In this document: piece after piece, positions 33,268 to 42,185 of the stretch
How the letters are laid out: every line of letters begins with the position of its first letter
Position numbering within the stretch: position 1 is the first letter of the stretch
Assembly: GCA_910576815.1 (NCBI GenBank)
Contig: CAJTKA010000024.1
Span: 1-55,766, forward strand
DNA length: 55,766 bases
From: an uncultured Lachnospiraceae bacterium
Lineage (GTDB): Bacteria; Bacillota; Clostridia; Lachnospirales; Lachnospiraceae
Direction: 5' to 3'
Program-made: the position numbers and the translations under genes
The notes under the pieces: generated by a model
What the model was told of the DNA's origin: nothing
The model's input: the letters and a program-made list of their open reading frames with translations, nothing else
Databases searched by the model: none

Positions 33268-34263
33268 CTACAAACGGACGCGATACCACAGATTCCGCCA
33301 CAGCTCCCACTGGATCCAGCAATAGGCGGGAAAGTGCGAACACGCAAAGCGCACCCGCTTCTTTCTGCCTTTCTCCGAGCAGGCAAGGCGAAACCCTTCC
33401 ACCGTTCCCTGAAACCAGCTTTTTGCCAGTTTCTTTTTCACAAAGAAGACGGTCTTACCCAAAAATCCCGCCAGCAGAAAGGGGAGATTCAAAAGAATCT
33501 GCAAAGGCGGCATATTTTTGTAGATCAGATAGACATTGTTTCTGGCGGAGAGCTTTACCTTAAAGGCATTATGACGGGAACCCGAGACGCCGCTCCCCGC
33601 ATGGCGCACTACGGCCTGCGGTACATAGAGATTGCGATAACCGTATATCCTCGCGCGGTATCCGATATCCACATCCTCCAGGTACGCGAAATGGTTCTCG
33701 TCCAGCAGGCCGATCTTTTCAAGGACGCTCCTGCGGTAAATGCAGGCGCCGCCGCAGGCGGAAAAGATCTGTCTCGGCTGATCATACGTTTCCCTCGGTT
33801 TATCCTTTCCCGCCGCGAACGCCCAGCCCAGCGCACAGTAATAATCCCCCGCATCGTCGATCCGCTGCGGATGATAGAGGTTCACCATCTGCGCGGCGGC
33901 GGAAAAAACTGTTTCATCCCGATCAAGCGCTTTCTCCAGCGCACGAACGAAGCCCGTCTCCACTACGGTATCATTGTTTAATAAAATAACATACGTTGTT
34001 CCATCTCTTTCACTCTCCCGAATGCCTCTGTTTACCGCCGTGCAAAAGCCGTAGTTTTTGTCAAGCGCCAACAGTCGGACCGTCGGAAACTTCTCCTGTA
34101 CCAACTCCCTGCTCCCGTCAGTCGAGCCGTTGTCCACCACGATCACCGATGCGGGCTCCCCCGCCAATGAAGTCAGACAGTTCTCTATATATTTGATGCC
34201 ATTATAGTTCGGAATGATAATTGTTGAGCGGATTCTCCCGCCCTTCTTTTCTTCCTGCGGCAT
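33268..34263 (-). CDS. Family 2 glycosyltransferase
   Basis: The start is the ATG at 34263, five bases after GGGAGG; an upstream ATG in the same frame overlaps the previous gene. The 331-residue product has the GT-A signature STIIIPNYNGIKYIENCL, VVDNGSTDGSREL, LLNNDTVV (the D-x-D-like metal site, here N-N-D) and the acceptor-side LDENHFAYLEDVDIGYRA. The last 40 residues are basic and partly hydrophobic. It resembles the dTDP-rhamnosyl/wbbL group, which fits the dTDP-sugar genes in the locus. It lies 11 bp after the stop of the 473-residue glycosyltransferase. Confidence 0.88.
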   Translation of the reverse strand: MPQEEKKGGRIRSTIIIPNYNGIKYIENCLTSLAGEPASVIVVDNGSTDGSRELVQEKFPTVRLLALDKNYGFCTAVNRGIRESERDGTTYVILLNNDTVVETGFVRALEKALDRDETVFSAAAQMVNLYHPQRIDDAGDYYCALGWAFAAGKDKPRETYDQPRQIFSACGGACIYRRSVLEKIGLLDENHFAYLEDVDIGYRARIYGYRNLYVPQAVVRHAGSGVSGSRHNAFKVKLSARNNVYLIYKNMPPLQILLNLPFLLAGFLGKTVFFVKKKLAKSWFQGTVEGFRLACSEKGRKKRVRFACSHFPAYCWIQWELWRNLWYRVRL

Positions 34264-34274
34264 AATGACCTCCC

Positions 34275-35696
34275 TCATAAATGAATCGTGATCCCCGGAT
34301 CCCAGACGACGAGATAGCCCTTCCGCCGCACCGCCTCGCCCAGCGCCATACTCAGTCTCCGATAGCCTGCCTCGTCACAGGTCAGCCCCGACACGTCTGC
34401 GATCCGCACTTCCTTCTGCTCCCGCCCCTCTTTTACCCGCAGGTGCTTCTCACGATAGGGCAGCCCCGTGATCTCAGAATATAACGGCTGTAATTCCTTC
34501 CGCAGCCGCATACAGCGGATATCCACGGAGGCGCAGTCCTGCCGCAGCACGGCAAGGTGCGTACTCCCCCCTGTGAAATGGGCGGGAAGTCCCTCATAAA
34601 GGCAGTTCCCTTCTTCGTCATAACCACCCGCAAACATACGCCTCTTTCCGTCAAGGATCCGTCCGCCCACTATGCCCACATCCTGCCTTGCATCCAGCAG
34701 ATCCGACTCATAGACGATGCGGTAAAAGCCCAGATGCAGGCTGTGCTCCACCTGTACCCGCAGGCCTCTCCCCGCACAGAAATCCGCAAGCGCCCGCCGT
34801 CCCGCCTCGTAAGCGTAGGTTTTGCTCCCTGTATTTTGCGCCGTGGAATCCCTGTGGGAACGCCAATGATAAAGCACTTTGGGAATATGACAAATGCGCG
34901 CCGCCTGCGGAGTAAGAGCCCCTTCCTGCCAAAGGCTGTCCACCACCCGCAGTACCAGATCATAATCCTGTGCACCGTCATAGTCCGACCGCAGTTTCAA
35001 GCGTTTCATCAAGCCTGCTTCCACCGCCATCAAATGACAGATATAGTTATTGGATAAAATTAAATCTAAATTAAATTTTTTCTTTTTATTAGGAAATACA
35101 AAGGTTTGCGCGCCCTCGTCGTACTTGTCCTCGTCGGAGTACAGGAGCACGGGAGGCCGGCCTTCCCGCCTGCCTTTCTGCACGGCAAGCGCCATCTCGT
35201 ATAACGCATCAGGTGTTATGAAATCATCATGATCGAGAAGGGCTATGTACTCTCCCTTCGCCAACGCAATCCCCGCATTGGTATTCTCCGCGATCCCTCT
35301 GTTTTCGGAAAGGCGGCTGTAGCGGATCCGCAGATCTCCTGTCTTATGGATCAGCTGCCGCACCGTGCGCTCCACACGATCATCCGCACTCGCATCCGCG
35401 ATCACCAGCTCCCAGCGGGCATAGCTTTGTGCCTGCACGGAGGCAATCATCTCCCGCAGATGCGCCTCCTTCGTCTCAAACGCGGGCACCACAACACTGA
35501 ACAGGCAGGGGGCATCCGCCGTCTCCTGCCGCTGCTTTGCAAGCGTCTCCGCATCGGGGGCCAAATAGCGGTAATCCGCCTTTTTCTCCTCCTGCATACG
35601 CTCCGCCGCCGCGTAAAATGTGCCCGCCAGGCCGTTCTTTTTTAGATAGTTTATGGTTTTTCTCACATTATCGATTCGCAGTATCCGATTTTTCAT
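34275..35696 (-). CDS. Family 2 glycosyltransferase with extra C-terminal region
   Basis: This 473-residue protein has a GT-A domain: LFSVVVPAFETKEAHLREM, LVIADASADD, LLDHDDFITP (the D-D metal site), LYSDEDKYDE. The C-terminal 150 residues after the acceptor region (YHWRSHRDSTAQNTGSK) do not carry a second complete glycosyltransferase fold. They may be a trimmed remnant of the second domain seen in the 682- and 800-residue relatives in this locus, here partly replaced by the separate downstream gene. It starts behind GAGGTGAATCG, 121 bp after the phosphoglucomutase terminator. It probably adds a backbone or branch sugar to the lipid-linked polymer. Confidence 0.86.
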   Translation of the reverse strand: MKNRILRIDNVRKTINYLKKNGLAGTFYAAAERMQEEKKADYRYLAPDAETLAKQRQETADAPCLFSVVVPAFETKEAHLREMIASVQAQSYARWELVIADASADDRVERTVRQLIHKTGDLRIRYSRLSENRGIAENTNAGIALAKGEYIALLDHDDFITPDALYEMALAVQKGRREGRPPVLLYSDEDKYDEGAQTFVFPNKKKKFNLDLILSNNYICHLMAVEAGLMKRLKLRSDYDGAQDYDLVLRVVDSLWQEGALTPQAARICHIPKVLYHWRSHRDSTAQNTGSKTYAYEAGRRALADFCAGRGLRVQVEHSLHLGFYRIVYESDLLDARQDVGIVGGRILDGKRRMFAGGYDEEGNCLYEGLPAHFTGGSTHLAVLRQDCASVDIRCMRLRKELQPLYSEITGLPYREKHLRVKEGREQKEVRIADVSGLTCDEAGYRRLSMALGEAVRRKGYLVVWDPGITIHL

Positions 35697-35774
35697 GACG
35701 ATTCACCTCAGCAGATGCCCTGTAAAGCACCGATACCCGACAAGTTCCTTTCGTGCACGATACTTCTTTCTAAA

Positions 35775-35808
35775 AAACCGCCCCGCGCTTTTATGCCGGG
35801 GCGGTCCT
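35775..35808 (-). terminator. Terminator after phosphoglucomutase
   Basis: On the minus strand CCGCCCCGGC pairs with GCGGGGCGG around a short AT-rich loop and is followed by TTTTTT. It begins about nine bases after the stop codon. This splits the polysaccharide locus into at least two transcripts. Confidence 0.88.
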
Positions 35809-35816
35809 TTGATGTC

Positions 35817-37538
35817 TTAAATATTCTTCTTTACTTCCTCAGTCAGTCGATCAAGTCTCGCCTGCGCGTCCTCCAAACTCGTGCCTTTCACACCCATGTA
35901 GAACTTGATCTTCGGCTCCGTACCCGAAGGTCTCGCACAGCACCAGGAATCTTCCGTCAAATCAAAGTAGAGAACGTTCGACTTTGGCAGTCCCGTCTTT
36001 CCTTTTGCCCCGGTCTCCAAATTCAGCGTCTCTCCCGTATCGTAGTCCCTGAACTCTTTCACCGAAAGCTCCCCGAAGCTCTTAGGCGGATTCTGACGCA
36101 GTTTGTTCATCAGATCCTCGATCTCCTTCGCGCCCTCGACACCCTTCTTGGTGATGGAATACTGCCCCTCTTTGTAGTAGCCGTATTTCTCGTAAAGGTT
36201 GATCATCTGATCCCAAACGGTCCTGCCGTTTTTCTTACACCATGCCGCCATCTCGCACAGGCACATCACTGCCACGATCGCGTCCTTATCTCTCGCATGG
36301 GTACCTGCCAGACAGCCGTAGCTTTCCTCCAAACCGAACACATAGTTGTTGGAGCCGCTCTGCTCAAAGAGTTTGATCTGCTCGCCGATGAACTTAAAGC
36401 CTGTCAGCACCTCGATAAACCGTACCTTATAATCTTCCGAGATCGCCCGTGCCATGTTGGTGGTCACGATCGTGGTCACAAGGGCAGGATTCTCGGGCAT
36501 CGTTCCTGTCGCTGTCCGCTCACGCAGAATGTACTCCGCAATCAGCATGCCGGACATATTCCCCGTGAAAGGCACATACTCGCCGGACTTCGTGTCAAGC
36601 GCATAGATACCGAGTCTGTCCGCATCGGGATCGGTCGCCAGCACGATATCGGCCTTTTTCTCCTTTGCCAGCTTCAATGCCAACGTAAATGCCTTGGGAT
36701 CTTCCGGGTTGGGATACTCTAAGGTCGTAAAGTTGGGGTCAGGCATCTCCTGCTCAGGCACCACATACACATTCTTGAAGCCCAGCTCCGAAAGGATGCG
36801 TCTGACCGGCACATTGCCCGTACCGTTGAAAGGCGAGTAGACGATCTTCATATCCTCCGCCATCTCCTGTATCACTTCGGGATGAATGATCTGCTTCTTT
36901 AACTCAACCATATACTTGTCGTCGATTTCCTTACCGATCACCTCATAGAGTCCGGCCTTCTTTGCCTCCTCCTTATCCATGGTCTTCACGGTATGATAAT
37001 CGGTCACATTGTTGACCTCGGTAATGATCTCCTGATCCTTGGGGGCCGTCACCTGCGCGCCGTCCTCCCAATAGCACTTGTAACCGTTGTACTCCGGCGG
37101 ATTATGGCTGGCTGTGATCACGATACCGGAAATACAGCCAAGCTCTCTTAACGCAAAAGATAACTCAGGCGTAGGACGAAGCGCGTCGAACACATATGCC
37201 TTGATACCGTTCGCAGCCAGGCAGAGAGCCGCCTCATCCGCAAACTCGGGAGACATCCTTCTGGAATCGTAGGCGATCGCTACTCCTTTTTTCTCACCGC
37301 CCTGTTTCTTTATGTAGTTGGCAAGTCCCTGCGTCGCCTTACGCACCGTGTAAATGTTCATGCGGTTCGTACCCGCGCCGATCACACCGCGCAGTCCGCC
37401 CGTACCGAAGGCCAGCTCCTTGTAAAAGCGGTCCTCGATCTCCTTCTCGTCATTGCGGATCGCCAGAAGTTCCTGCTTCGTCGCCTCATCAAAGTAGGAA
37501 TCCTCCAGCCAGAACTGAAACTGCTCTTTGTAGCCCAT
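35817..37538 (-). CDS. pgcA: Phosphoglucomutase/phosphomannomutase
   Basis: AGGAGGG before the ATG at 37538 gives 573 residues; the upstream codons in the frame lack a signal. The enzyme interconverts glucose-6-phosphate and glucose-1-phosphate, feeding rfbA (dTDP-glucose) and UDP-glucose. The catalytic serine loop is GIVITASHNPPEYNGYK (about 130-147), the metal loop VLATDPDADRLGI, the sugar-binding loop GLEESYGCLAGTHARDKDA, and the C-terminal phosphate-binding RPSGTEPKIKFY. The length matches the long Firmicutes form. It has its own near-consensus promoter at 37607-37635 and a strong terminator, so it is expressed apart from the glycosyltransferases on either side. Confidence 0.95.
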   Translation of the reverse strand: MGYKEQFQFWLEDSYFDEATKQELLAIRNDEKEIEDRFYKELAFGTGGLRGVIGAGTNRMNIYTVRKATQGLANYIKKQGGEKKGVAIAYDSRRMSPEFADEAALCLAANGIKAYVFDALRPTPELSFALRELGCISGIVITASHNPPEYNGYKCYWEDGAQVTAPKDQEIITEVNNVTDYHTVKTMDKEEAKKAGLYEVIGKEIDDKYMVELKKQIIHPEVIQEMAEDMKIVYSPFNGTGNVPVRRILSELGFKNVYVVPEQEMPDPNFTTLEYPNPEDPKAFTLALKLAKEKKADIVLATDPDADRLGIYALDTKSGEYVPFTGNMSGMLIAEYILRERTATGTMPENPALVTTIVTTNMARAISEDYKVRFIEVLTGFKFIGEQIKLFEQSGSNNYVFGLEESYGCLAGTHARDKDAIVAVMCLCEMAAWCKKNGRTVWDQMINLYEKYGYYKEGQYSITKKGVEGAKEIEDLMNKLRQNPPKSFGELSVKEFRDYDTGETLNLETGAKGKTGLPKSNVLYFDLTEDSWCCARPSGTEPKIKFYMGVKGTSLEDAQARLDRLTEEVKKNI

Positions 37539-37606
37539 TTTGAAACCCTCCTTATTATTATATGATAACATATGCTATTCAATATATTGATGTTGCCCCT
37601 AAAAAG

Positions 37607-37635
37607 ATTATAGTAAAAGCGAATGCTGCGGTCAA
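37607..37635 (-). promoter_or_regulatory. Sigma-A promoter for phosphoglucomutase
   Basis: On the minus strand TTGACC, a 17-base spacer and TATAAT. It lies in the gap after the 682-residue glycosyltransferase gene, about 70 bp before the start codon. Confidence 0.85.
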
Positions 37636-37641
37636 GGTATT

Positions 37642-39690
37642 TCACGCTTCTGCCTGTTCTGCTTTATTCGCGGAAATTCTCAGAGCAAAATCACTCCGAT
37701 CCAGCGAAAAATTGGGATTGTAGTAGGGATCTCCTTTCTCCAAAAGCGTCTTCCACCGCTTCCGAAACAGCTCCGATTCTTTTTCATAGCGCGCAGCATT
37801 CTCTCCGCTGCCGTCAGACCCTCTGGATGCGGACTCGTAGTGATAGAGCTCCGCAAAGGGCGTAAACACATTCACAAATCCTGCTTTCCAGGCGCGGACA
37901 CAGAGATCCACGTCATTTAGGGAAACCGCAAATGCCTGTTCCAAGCCTCCCAGCTTCACAAACAACGCCTTTTTCATCATCAGGCAGGCTCCCGTCACCG
38001 CCATCACATTCTGCGCGTAACAAAGTCTTCCCATATAGCCCAGATTCTGGCTTGCCACACGATAATGGCTGTGCCCTGCCGTCCTGTGCGCCCCCAGTCC
38101 CAGCACCACGCCCGCGTGCTGGATCGTCCTGTCCTCATAGTAGAGCTTTGCGCCCACGGCGCCCACGTCCTTTCGCTGGGCATACATCAACATTTCCTCG
38201 ATCCAATCCGGTGTGATGACCTGAGTATCATTGTTCAAAAGAAGCACATATTCCCCCGTCGCCTGGGTAACGCCCAGATTATTGATCCGCGAATAGTTAA
38301 AGTCGCCTTTGTAGGTGATGACCTTAACAGCCGGATTTTCCTGTATTTTTTGATAGTACGCAAAGATTTCCTCCGTCGTGCTGTTGTTTTCCACCACGAT
38401 GATCTCGATGTTGTCGTAAGTGCTGCGCTCAAGGATGGAGGTCACACAGCGGCTCAGGTCCTCCAGGTGGTCCCTGTTGGGAATGATAATGGACACCTTG
38501 GGATTTCCGAGAATCTCATACTTGATCTGGAAAATGGTCTCAAACGCCTTGGTGGAGGATATGGAAAAGTTCTTGAAGCCCTGCGCTTTCAAATGAGCCG
38601 CTACCGCTCCCTTCGCCGCGTCGATCGCGTAGGTTTTCGCGTTGATGTCGGAGGCCACGCTGCCTGCGTGTGACCGCCAGTAATACATCAACTTCGGTAT
38701 ATGCACCACACACTTTGCCCGGGCGGTGAGCCGCAGGATCATATCATGGTCCTGGCTGCCGTCAAACTCGGAGCGGAACAGCTCGGTGCCGTCCAAAAGG
38801 CGTCTGGCAAAGGCGCTGAAATGACAGATGTAATTGTTTGCCCGCAGATTATCCGGTGCAAAATCAGGCTTAAAATGCAGGGTGATCATATCGTCGATGG
38901 TACCGCTCCCCTTAAAGGTAGCTTCGTCGCAGTAAATATAGTCCGCCCCCTGCTCACAGACTGCCTTCGCATACTCATAAAGGACACTGGGATGCAGCAC
39001 GTCGTCATGATCAAACAGGGCAATATAATTTCCTGAAGACATGGCCAGGCAGGCGTTGGTATTGCCTGAAATTCCTTCATTTTTTGGCAGCTTCTTATAG
39101 AGGATGCGGCAGTAAAGGCTGCTGCTGGGCCGCAGATAGAGCTTGTCATGCTCCATATATTCCTTGCAGATCTGCTCCACGTAAGCGTGCTCCTCATCCG
39201 AGCCGTCCGCCAGACACAGTTCCCAGTTCTCGTACGTCTGATCCGTCACAGACTCGATTGCCTGGCGTAAAAAATCTTCTGGCGTATTGTAAAGGGGCAT
39301 GAGGATGCTGAACTTCACCTCTTTGTCAAATTTGGTCAGCCGCTGCTTCGCCGCCTCCTCCAGATTCGGAAAGCTGGCAGTCCCGTGCTGTACCCTGGCC
39401 TTTTTCTCGATGGACTTCGCATTGAGTTTTCTGAGGATCCCTTTCAGGCTGCCGTAATAACCAAGGCGCTCTTTCGTGCGCTGCACCTTATGCAGCAATG
39501 CGCGCAGCGGTTTGGAGAGCCGCCAAAACAGGCTGCCCTTGATCCGTTGCAGCTTTCCGATTGCCTCCGCCTCGTTTTGCTCCGCCACGGAAAGCTTCTC
39601 CGAGAGCGCACGGCCGCGCTTCTGTTCACGCCTATAGGCTTCCTTGTAGTAGCGAAGCGCTTCTGCTTCCGTCATGTCCTTTCGATCCAT
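37642..39690 (-). CDS. Tandem family 2 glycosyltransferase (two GT-A domains)
   Basis: The start is the ATG at 39690 behind AAAGGAA; the frame opens earlier without a signal. The 682-residue product begins with a basic coiled-coil-like segment of about 110 residues, then a first GT-A domain (KFSILMPLYNTPEDFLRQAI; ALFDHDDVLHPSVLYE; YIYCDEATFKG) and a second (PKVSIIIPNRDHLEDLSRCV; IVVENNSTTEEI; LLLNNDTQV; VSLNDVDLCVRAW). Both keep a D/N-x-D-type metal site. Bifunctional proteins like this build repeating or alternating linkages. It follows the 800-residue relative by 92 bp and is the last gene before the pgm promoter. Family is certain; sugars are not. Confidence 0.9.
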   Translation of the reverse strand: MDRKDMTEAEALRYYKEAYRREQKRGRALSEKLSVAEQNEAEAIGKLQRIKGSLFWRLSKPLRALLHKVQRTKERLGYYGSLKGILRKLNAKSIEKKARVQHGTASFPNLEEAAKQRLTKFDKEVKFSILMPLYNTPEDFLRQAIESVTDQTYENWELCLADGSDEEHAYVEQICKEYMEHDKLYLRPSSSLYCRILYKKLPKNEGISGNTNACLAMSSGNYIALFDHDDVLHPSVLYEYAKAVCEQGADYIYCDEATFKGSGTIDDMITLHFKPDFAPDNLRANNYICHFSAFARRLLDGTELFRSEFDGSQDHDMILRLTARAKCVVHIPKLMYYWRSHAGSVASDINAKTYAIDAAKGAVAAHLKAQGFKNFSISSTKAFETIFQIKYEILGNPKVSIIIPNRDHLEDLSRCVTSILERSTYDNIEIIVVENNSTTEEIFAYYQKIQENPAVKVITYKGDFNYSRINNLGVTQATGEYVLLLNNDTQVITPDWIEEMLMYAQRKDVGAVGAKLYYEDRTIQHAGVVLGLGAHRTAGHSHYRVASQNLGYMGRLCYAQNVMAVTGACLMMKKALFVKLGGLEQAFAVSLNDVDLCVRAWKAGFVNVFTPFAELYHYESASRGSDGSGENAARYEKESELFRKRWKTLLEKGDPYYNPNFSLDRSDFALRISANKAEQAEA

Positions 39691-39782
39691 ATGGAAAAAT
39701 TCCTTTCTATCGCTGTTTGGCTGTTGGCACATAGTTTGCGGAGGGATTTGCGGGGGAAATTGCAAAATTTGTGCCTTATTAT

Positions 39783-42185
39783 CTACGATACAGTCAATTT
39801 GTTATCCGACCACGCAATGTAATCTATCGCTGCTTTCTCCTCCGCGCTGCCTGCTTCATTGGTCGCAAGCATCCCCACTCGATACTCCCCCGGCTGGATT
39901 TCTTCTTTGCGCAGGCGCAGAACAAAGCCTGCCAGTCCAATATGTTTCTCCTCGGGAAGGATCTGCTCCACGTCCGTCCGATGCCAGTCCGCGGGATGGG
40001 CCAGATAGCCGGCGCCGTCCGCCCGCTGCAGCACGATCTGTCTCTGAAATGCCGCATTGTCCGCTCCCGGCAGATAACTCCACCCCATGATCCAAAGGAT
40101 GTCGGGCTCCTCCCGATGGATCTTATGCTGCGGCTCGGCTCTGTCCACCGTCAGTTTCAGGCTGCCGCGCTTTGCCCGTTTCAGCTGTTTGCGGAAAGGC
40201 GCCTTCGGCACAAACCGCGCCTCCTGCGTGCAGAGCTGATCTTCATGGGCAAACTTATAATTACACGCGTAATGAGACGCATTATCGATCAATTCCTTAT
40301 GGTAGAACGAGTCTTTCCCAAGGAACTTGGGATGCCTTTGGTAGAGCGCCTCCTTCTCCGTAAGAAGCCGCTCCCACTTACTCTCGTCCTCCTCATCCAA
40401 GCCCCGGCTCAGCGATTCATGATGGTAAAGAATGGCGTCGTTTCGCTGCACATTCAGATACCCTGCCTCCAGAAGCTTAAAGCACAGATCCACATCATTG
40501 TAAGAGATCGGCAGCCCTTCGTCCAAACCGCCCACTTCCTCATATTTCTTGCGCAGCACCATCAGGCAGGCCCCGGTCACGGCCGCCACATTATAGGTGA
40601 CGCGATTTCTTCCATAGTAAAAATCCTCCTCGTCGGGAAAGGTGATCAGCTTATGGGAAGGGCCAATGTCAAGATTCGTCACGCCCGCATGCTGGATTTT
40701 CTCCGTGTCCGCATACCAGAGCTTCGCTCCCACCGCGCCCACATGAGGCTGCAGTGCCTGTCCCGCCATGCGCTCAAGCCAACTCCCCTCTATGATTTCC
40801 ATATCGTCATTCATCAGCAGGAGCAAATCTCCCTTGGCATACTTCGCACCCAAATTGCACATCTTAGAAAAATGAAACGGCATCCGCGCATAGACATAGG
40901 TAAAACCATAGGTTTTCTGCAATGCCCGCATTTTTTCTCTGTTCTCGTCATTGCTGCCGTTATCGACCACGATCCACTCATAATAGCGATAAGAAGTCCT
41001 CTCTCTGAAAGAGCGCAGACATTTTTCCAGCACATCGGGATGATCCTTTGAGGGAATGATCACGGAGACCACGCGATGCGGCGCGATCGCCGTGTTTTCA
41101 CTGCCCGATCTCGTGCAGCGCTCCCTGCCTGAAACGGAAGTATCGTAGAGCAGATGGTAGATATCCGGATCCGCCCCCTGTCGAAACTCCGCGCGGATCC
41201 CCCTGCGCATCAGCGCATCCTCTTTGACAGGCAGACAGCTTTTGGAGGCGCCCGTAAGATATTTGCCCTCCCCCAGCTCGTGCCGCAGCGCTTCCTGTGC
41301 CACCAGGAAGGCTTCTCTGCGGGACGGCGTCTGCGCCATCTTCCGCACCGTATCGCCTAACGGTTTGTAAACATTATGATACAGCACTGCTTTCAGATGC
41401 CCGATGGCAAGCCGCGTTTTTCGTAAATCGCCTTTTGCCAACTCCGCAACCTTTTCCTCAAGGCGCAGGCAGAGTTCATAAAAACCCGACTCAGGGTCCT
41501 TCATGCTCACCATTCGATAGCTCATGCTGTCAAGCAGGGATGTCCTCACTGCCAAAAAATGTCCAAAATATTGAAAGGCAAGCAGGGTGTCGGGTGAATA
41601 GTCCGGCTTAAACCAGGGCTCCATCCGCCTCGTTAAATCCTCCCAATAATAATCTTCGTCCGCATAAGCCAAGAGGCAGGTCGTGTTCTTTGCAAAGTAG
41701 GCTTTCACCGCCGCAAACGCAGAAAAGGAAATGAGCCCCTCTCCATAAGTCAGAATCACAACGTCCGTCTCCGGCACCGCGATTTCCCGAAATCCCTGGA
41801 TTGCAATGGCTTCGCCCATTTCAATAACGACCGTATTTTTTTGTTCACACGACACGATCCACTGCTGATAAGGATTCGCCTGACGCCAAAGCTCATCCTC
41901 ATAGTTGATCACCTGTTCTTTTCTAGCCTCGATTTTTGCCAGCTCCTCGTCCGGGCCCGGCGTCCCTTTCAGCCGATTGGCCAGATTTCTCACAGGAGAT
42001 GCCGCTTTGCGCGCCAACCTGTAAAAAGAGCTGTTGCAGATGCGGTTCAAATTATCCTGCGCATCCGCCTGCCGCCGTTCCGCATCGGCGATCAGGCCCG
42101 CCAACACGGTATTTTGTTTGCGTTCCTCCTCGTATGCCGCCATATACCAAGCAGTCCAGTCATAGCGCTTTTTCTGTCCATTCAT
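39783..42185 (-). CDS. Large glycosyltransferase with degenerate first domain and C-terminal beta domain
   Basis: This 800-residue protein overlaps the methyltransferase stop by one base (TGATG). The N-terminal 110 residues are coiled and basic. Residues about 140-330 resemble a GT-A domain that has lost its usual opening, keeping AYADEDYYWEDL in the metal-site region. Residues about 370-640 are a full GT-A domain (VSVIIPSKDHPDVLEKCL; VVDNGSNDENREK; LLLMNDDMEI; ISYNDVDLCFKLLEAG). The last 140 residues form a beta-rich domain (DILWIMGWSYLPGADNAAF; GLAGFVLRLRKEEI) that may bind carbohydrate. It is co-transcribed with the methyltransferase fusion and the next glycosyltransferase. It probably extends the exported polymer. 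Confidence 0.85.
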   Translation of the reverse strand: MNGQKKRYDWTAWYMAAYEEERKQNTVLAGLIADAERRQADAQDNLNRICNSSFYRLARKAASPVRNLANRLKGTPGPDEELAKIEARKEQVINYEDELWRQANPYQQWIVSCEQKNTVVIEMGEAIAIQGFREIAVPETDVVILTYGEGLISFSAFAAVKAYFAKNTTCLLAYADEDYYWEDLTRRMEPWFKPDYSPDTLLAFQYFGHFLAVRTSLLDSMSYRMVSMKDPESGFYELCLRLEEKVAELAKGDLRKTRLAIGHLKAVLYHNVYKPLGDTVRKMAQTPSRREAFLVAQEALRHELGEGKYLTGASKSCLPVKEDALMRRGIRAEFRQGADPDIYHLLYDTSVSGRERCTRSGSENTAIAPHRVVSVIIPSKDHPDVLEKCLRSFRERTSYRYYEWIVVDNGSNDENREKMRALQKTYGFTYVYARMPFHFSKMCNLGAKYAKGDLLLLMNDDMEIIEGSWLERMAGQALQPHVGAVGAKLWYADTEKIQHAGVTNLDIGPSHKLITFPDEEDFYYGRNRVTYNVAAVTGACLMVLRKKYEEVGGLDEGLPISYNDVDLCFKLLEAGYLNVQRNDAILYHHESLSRGLDEEDESKWERLLTEKEALYQRHPKFLGKDSFYHKELIDNASHYACNYKFAHEDQLCTQEARFVPKAPFRKQLKRAKRGSLKLTVDRAEPQHKIHREEPDILWIMGWSYLPGADNAAFQRQIVLQRADGAGYLAHPADWHRTDVEQILPEEKHIGLAGFVLRLRKEEIQPGEYRVGMLATNEAGSAEEKAAIDYIAWSDNKLTVS

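Noticed and set aside
35715..36722. 335-codon plus-strand frame
   Set aside because: Antisense to phosphoglucomutase, whose motifs are complete; no protein family resembles the plus-strand product.
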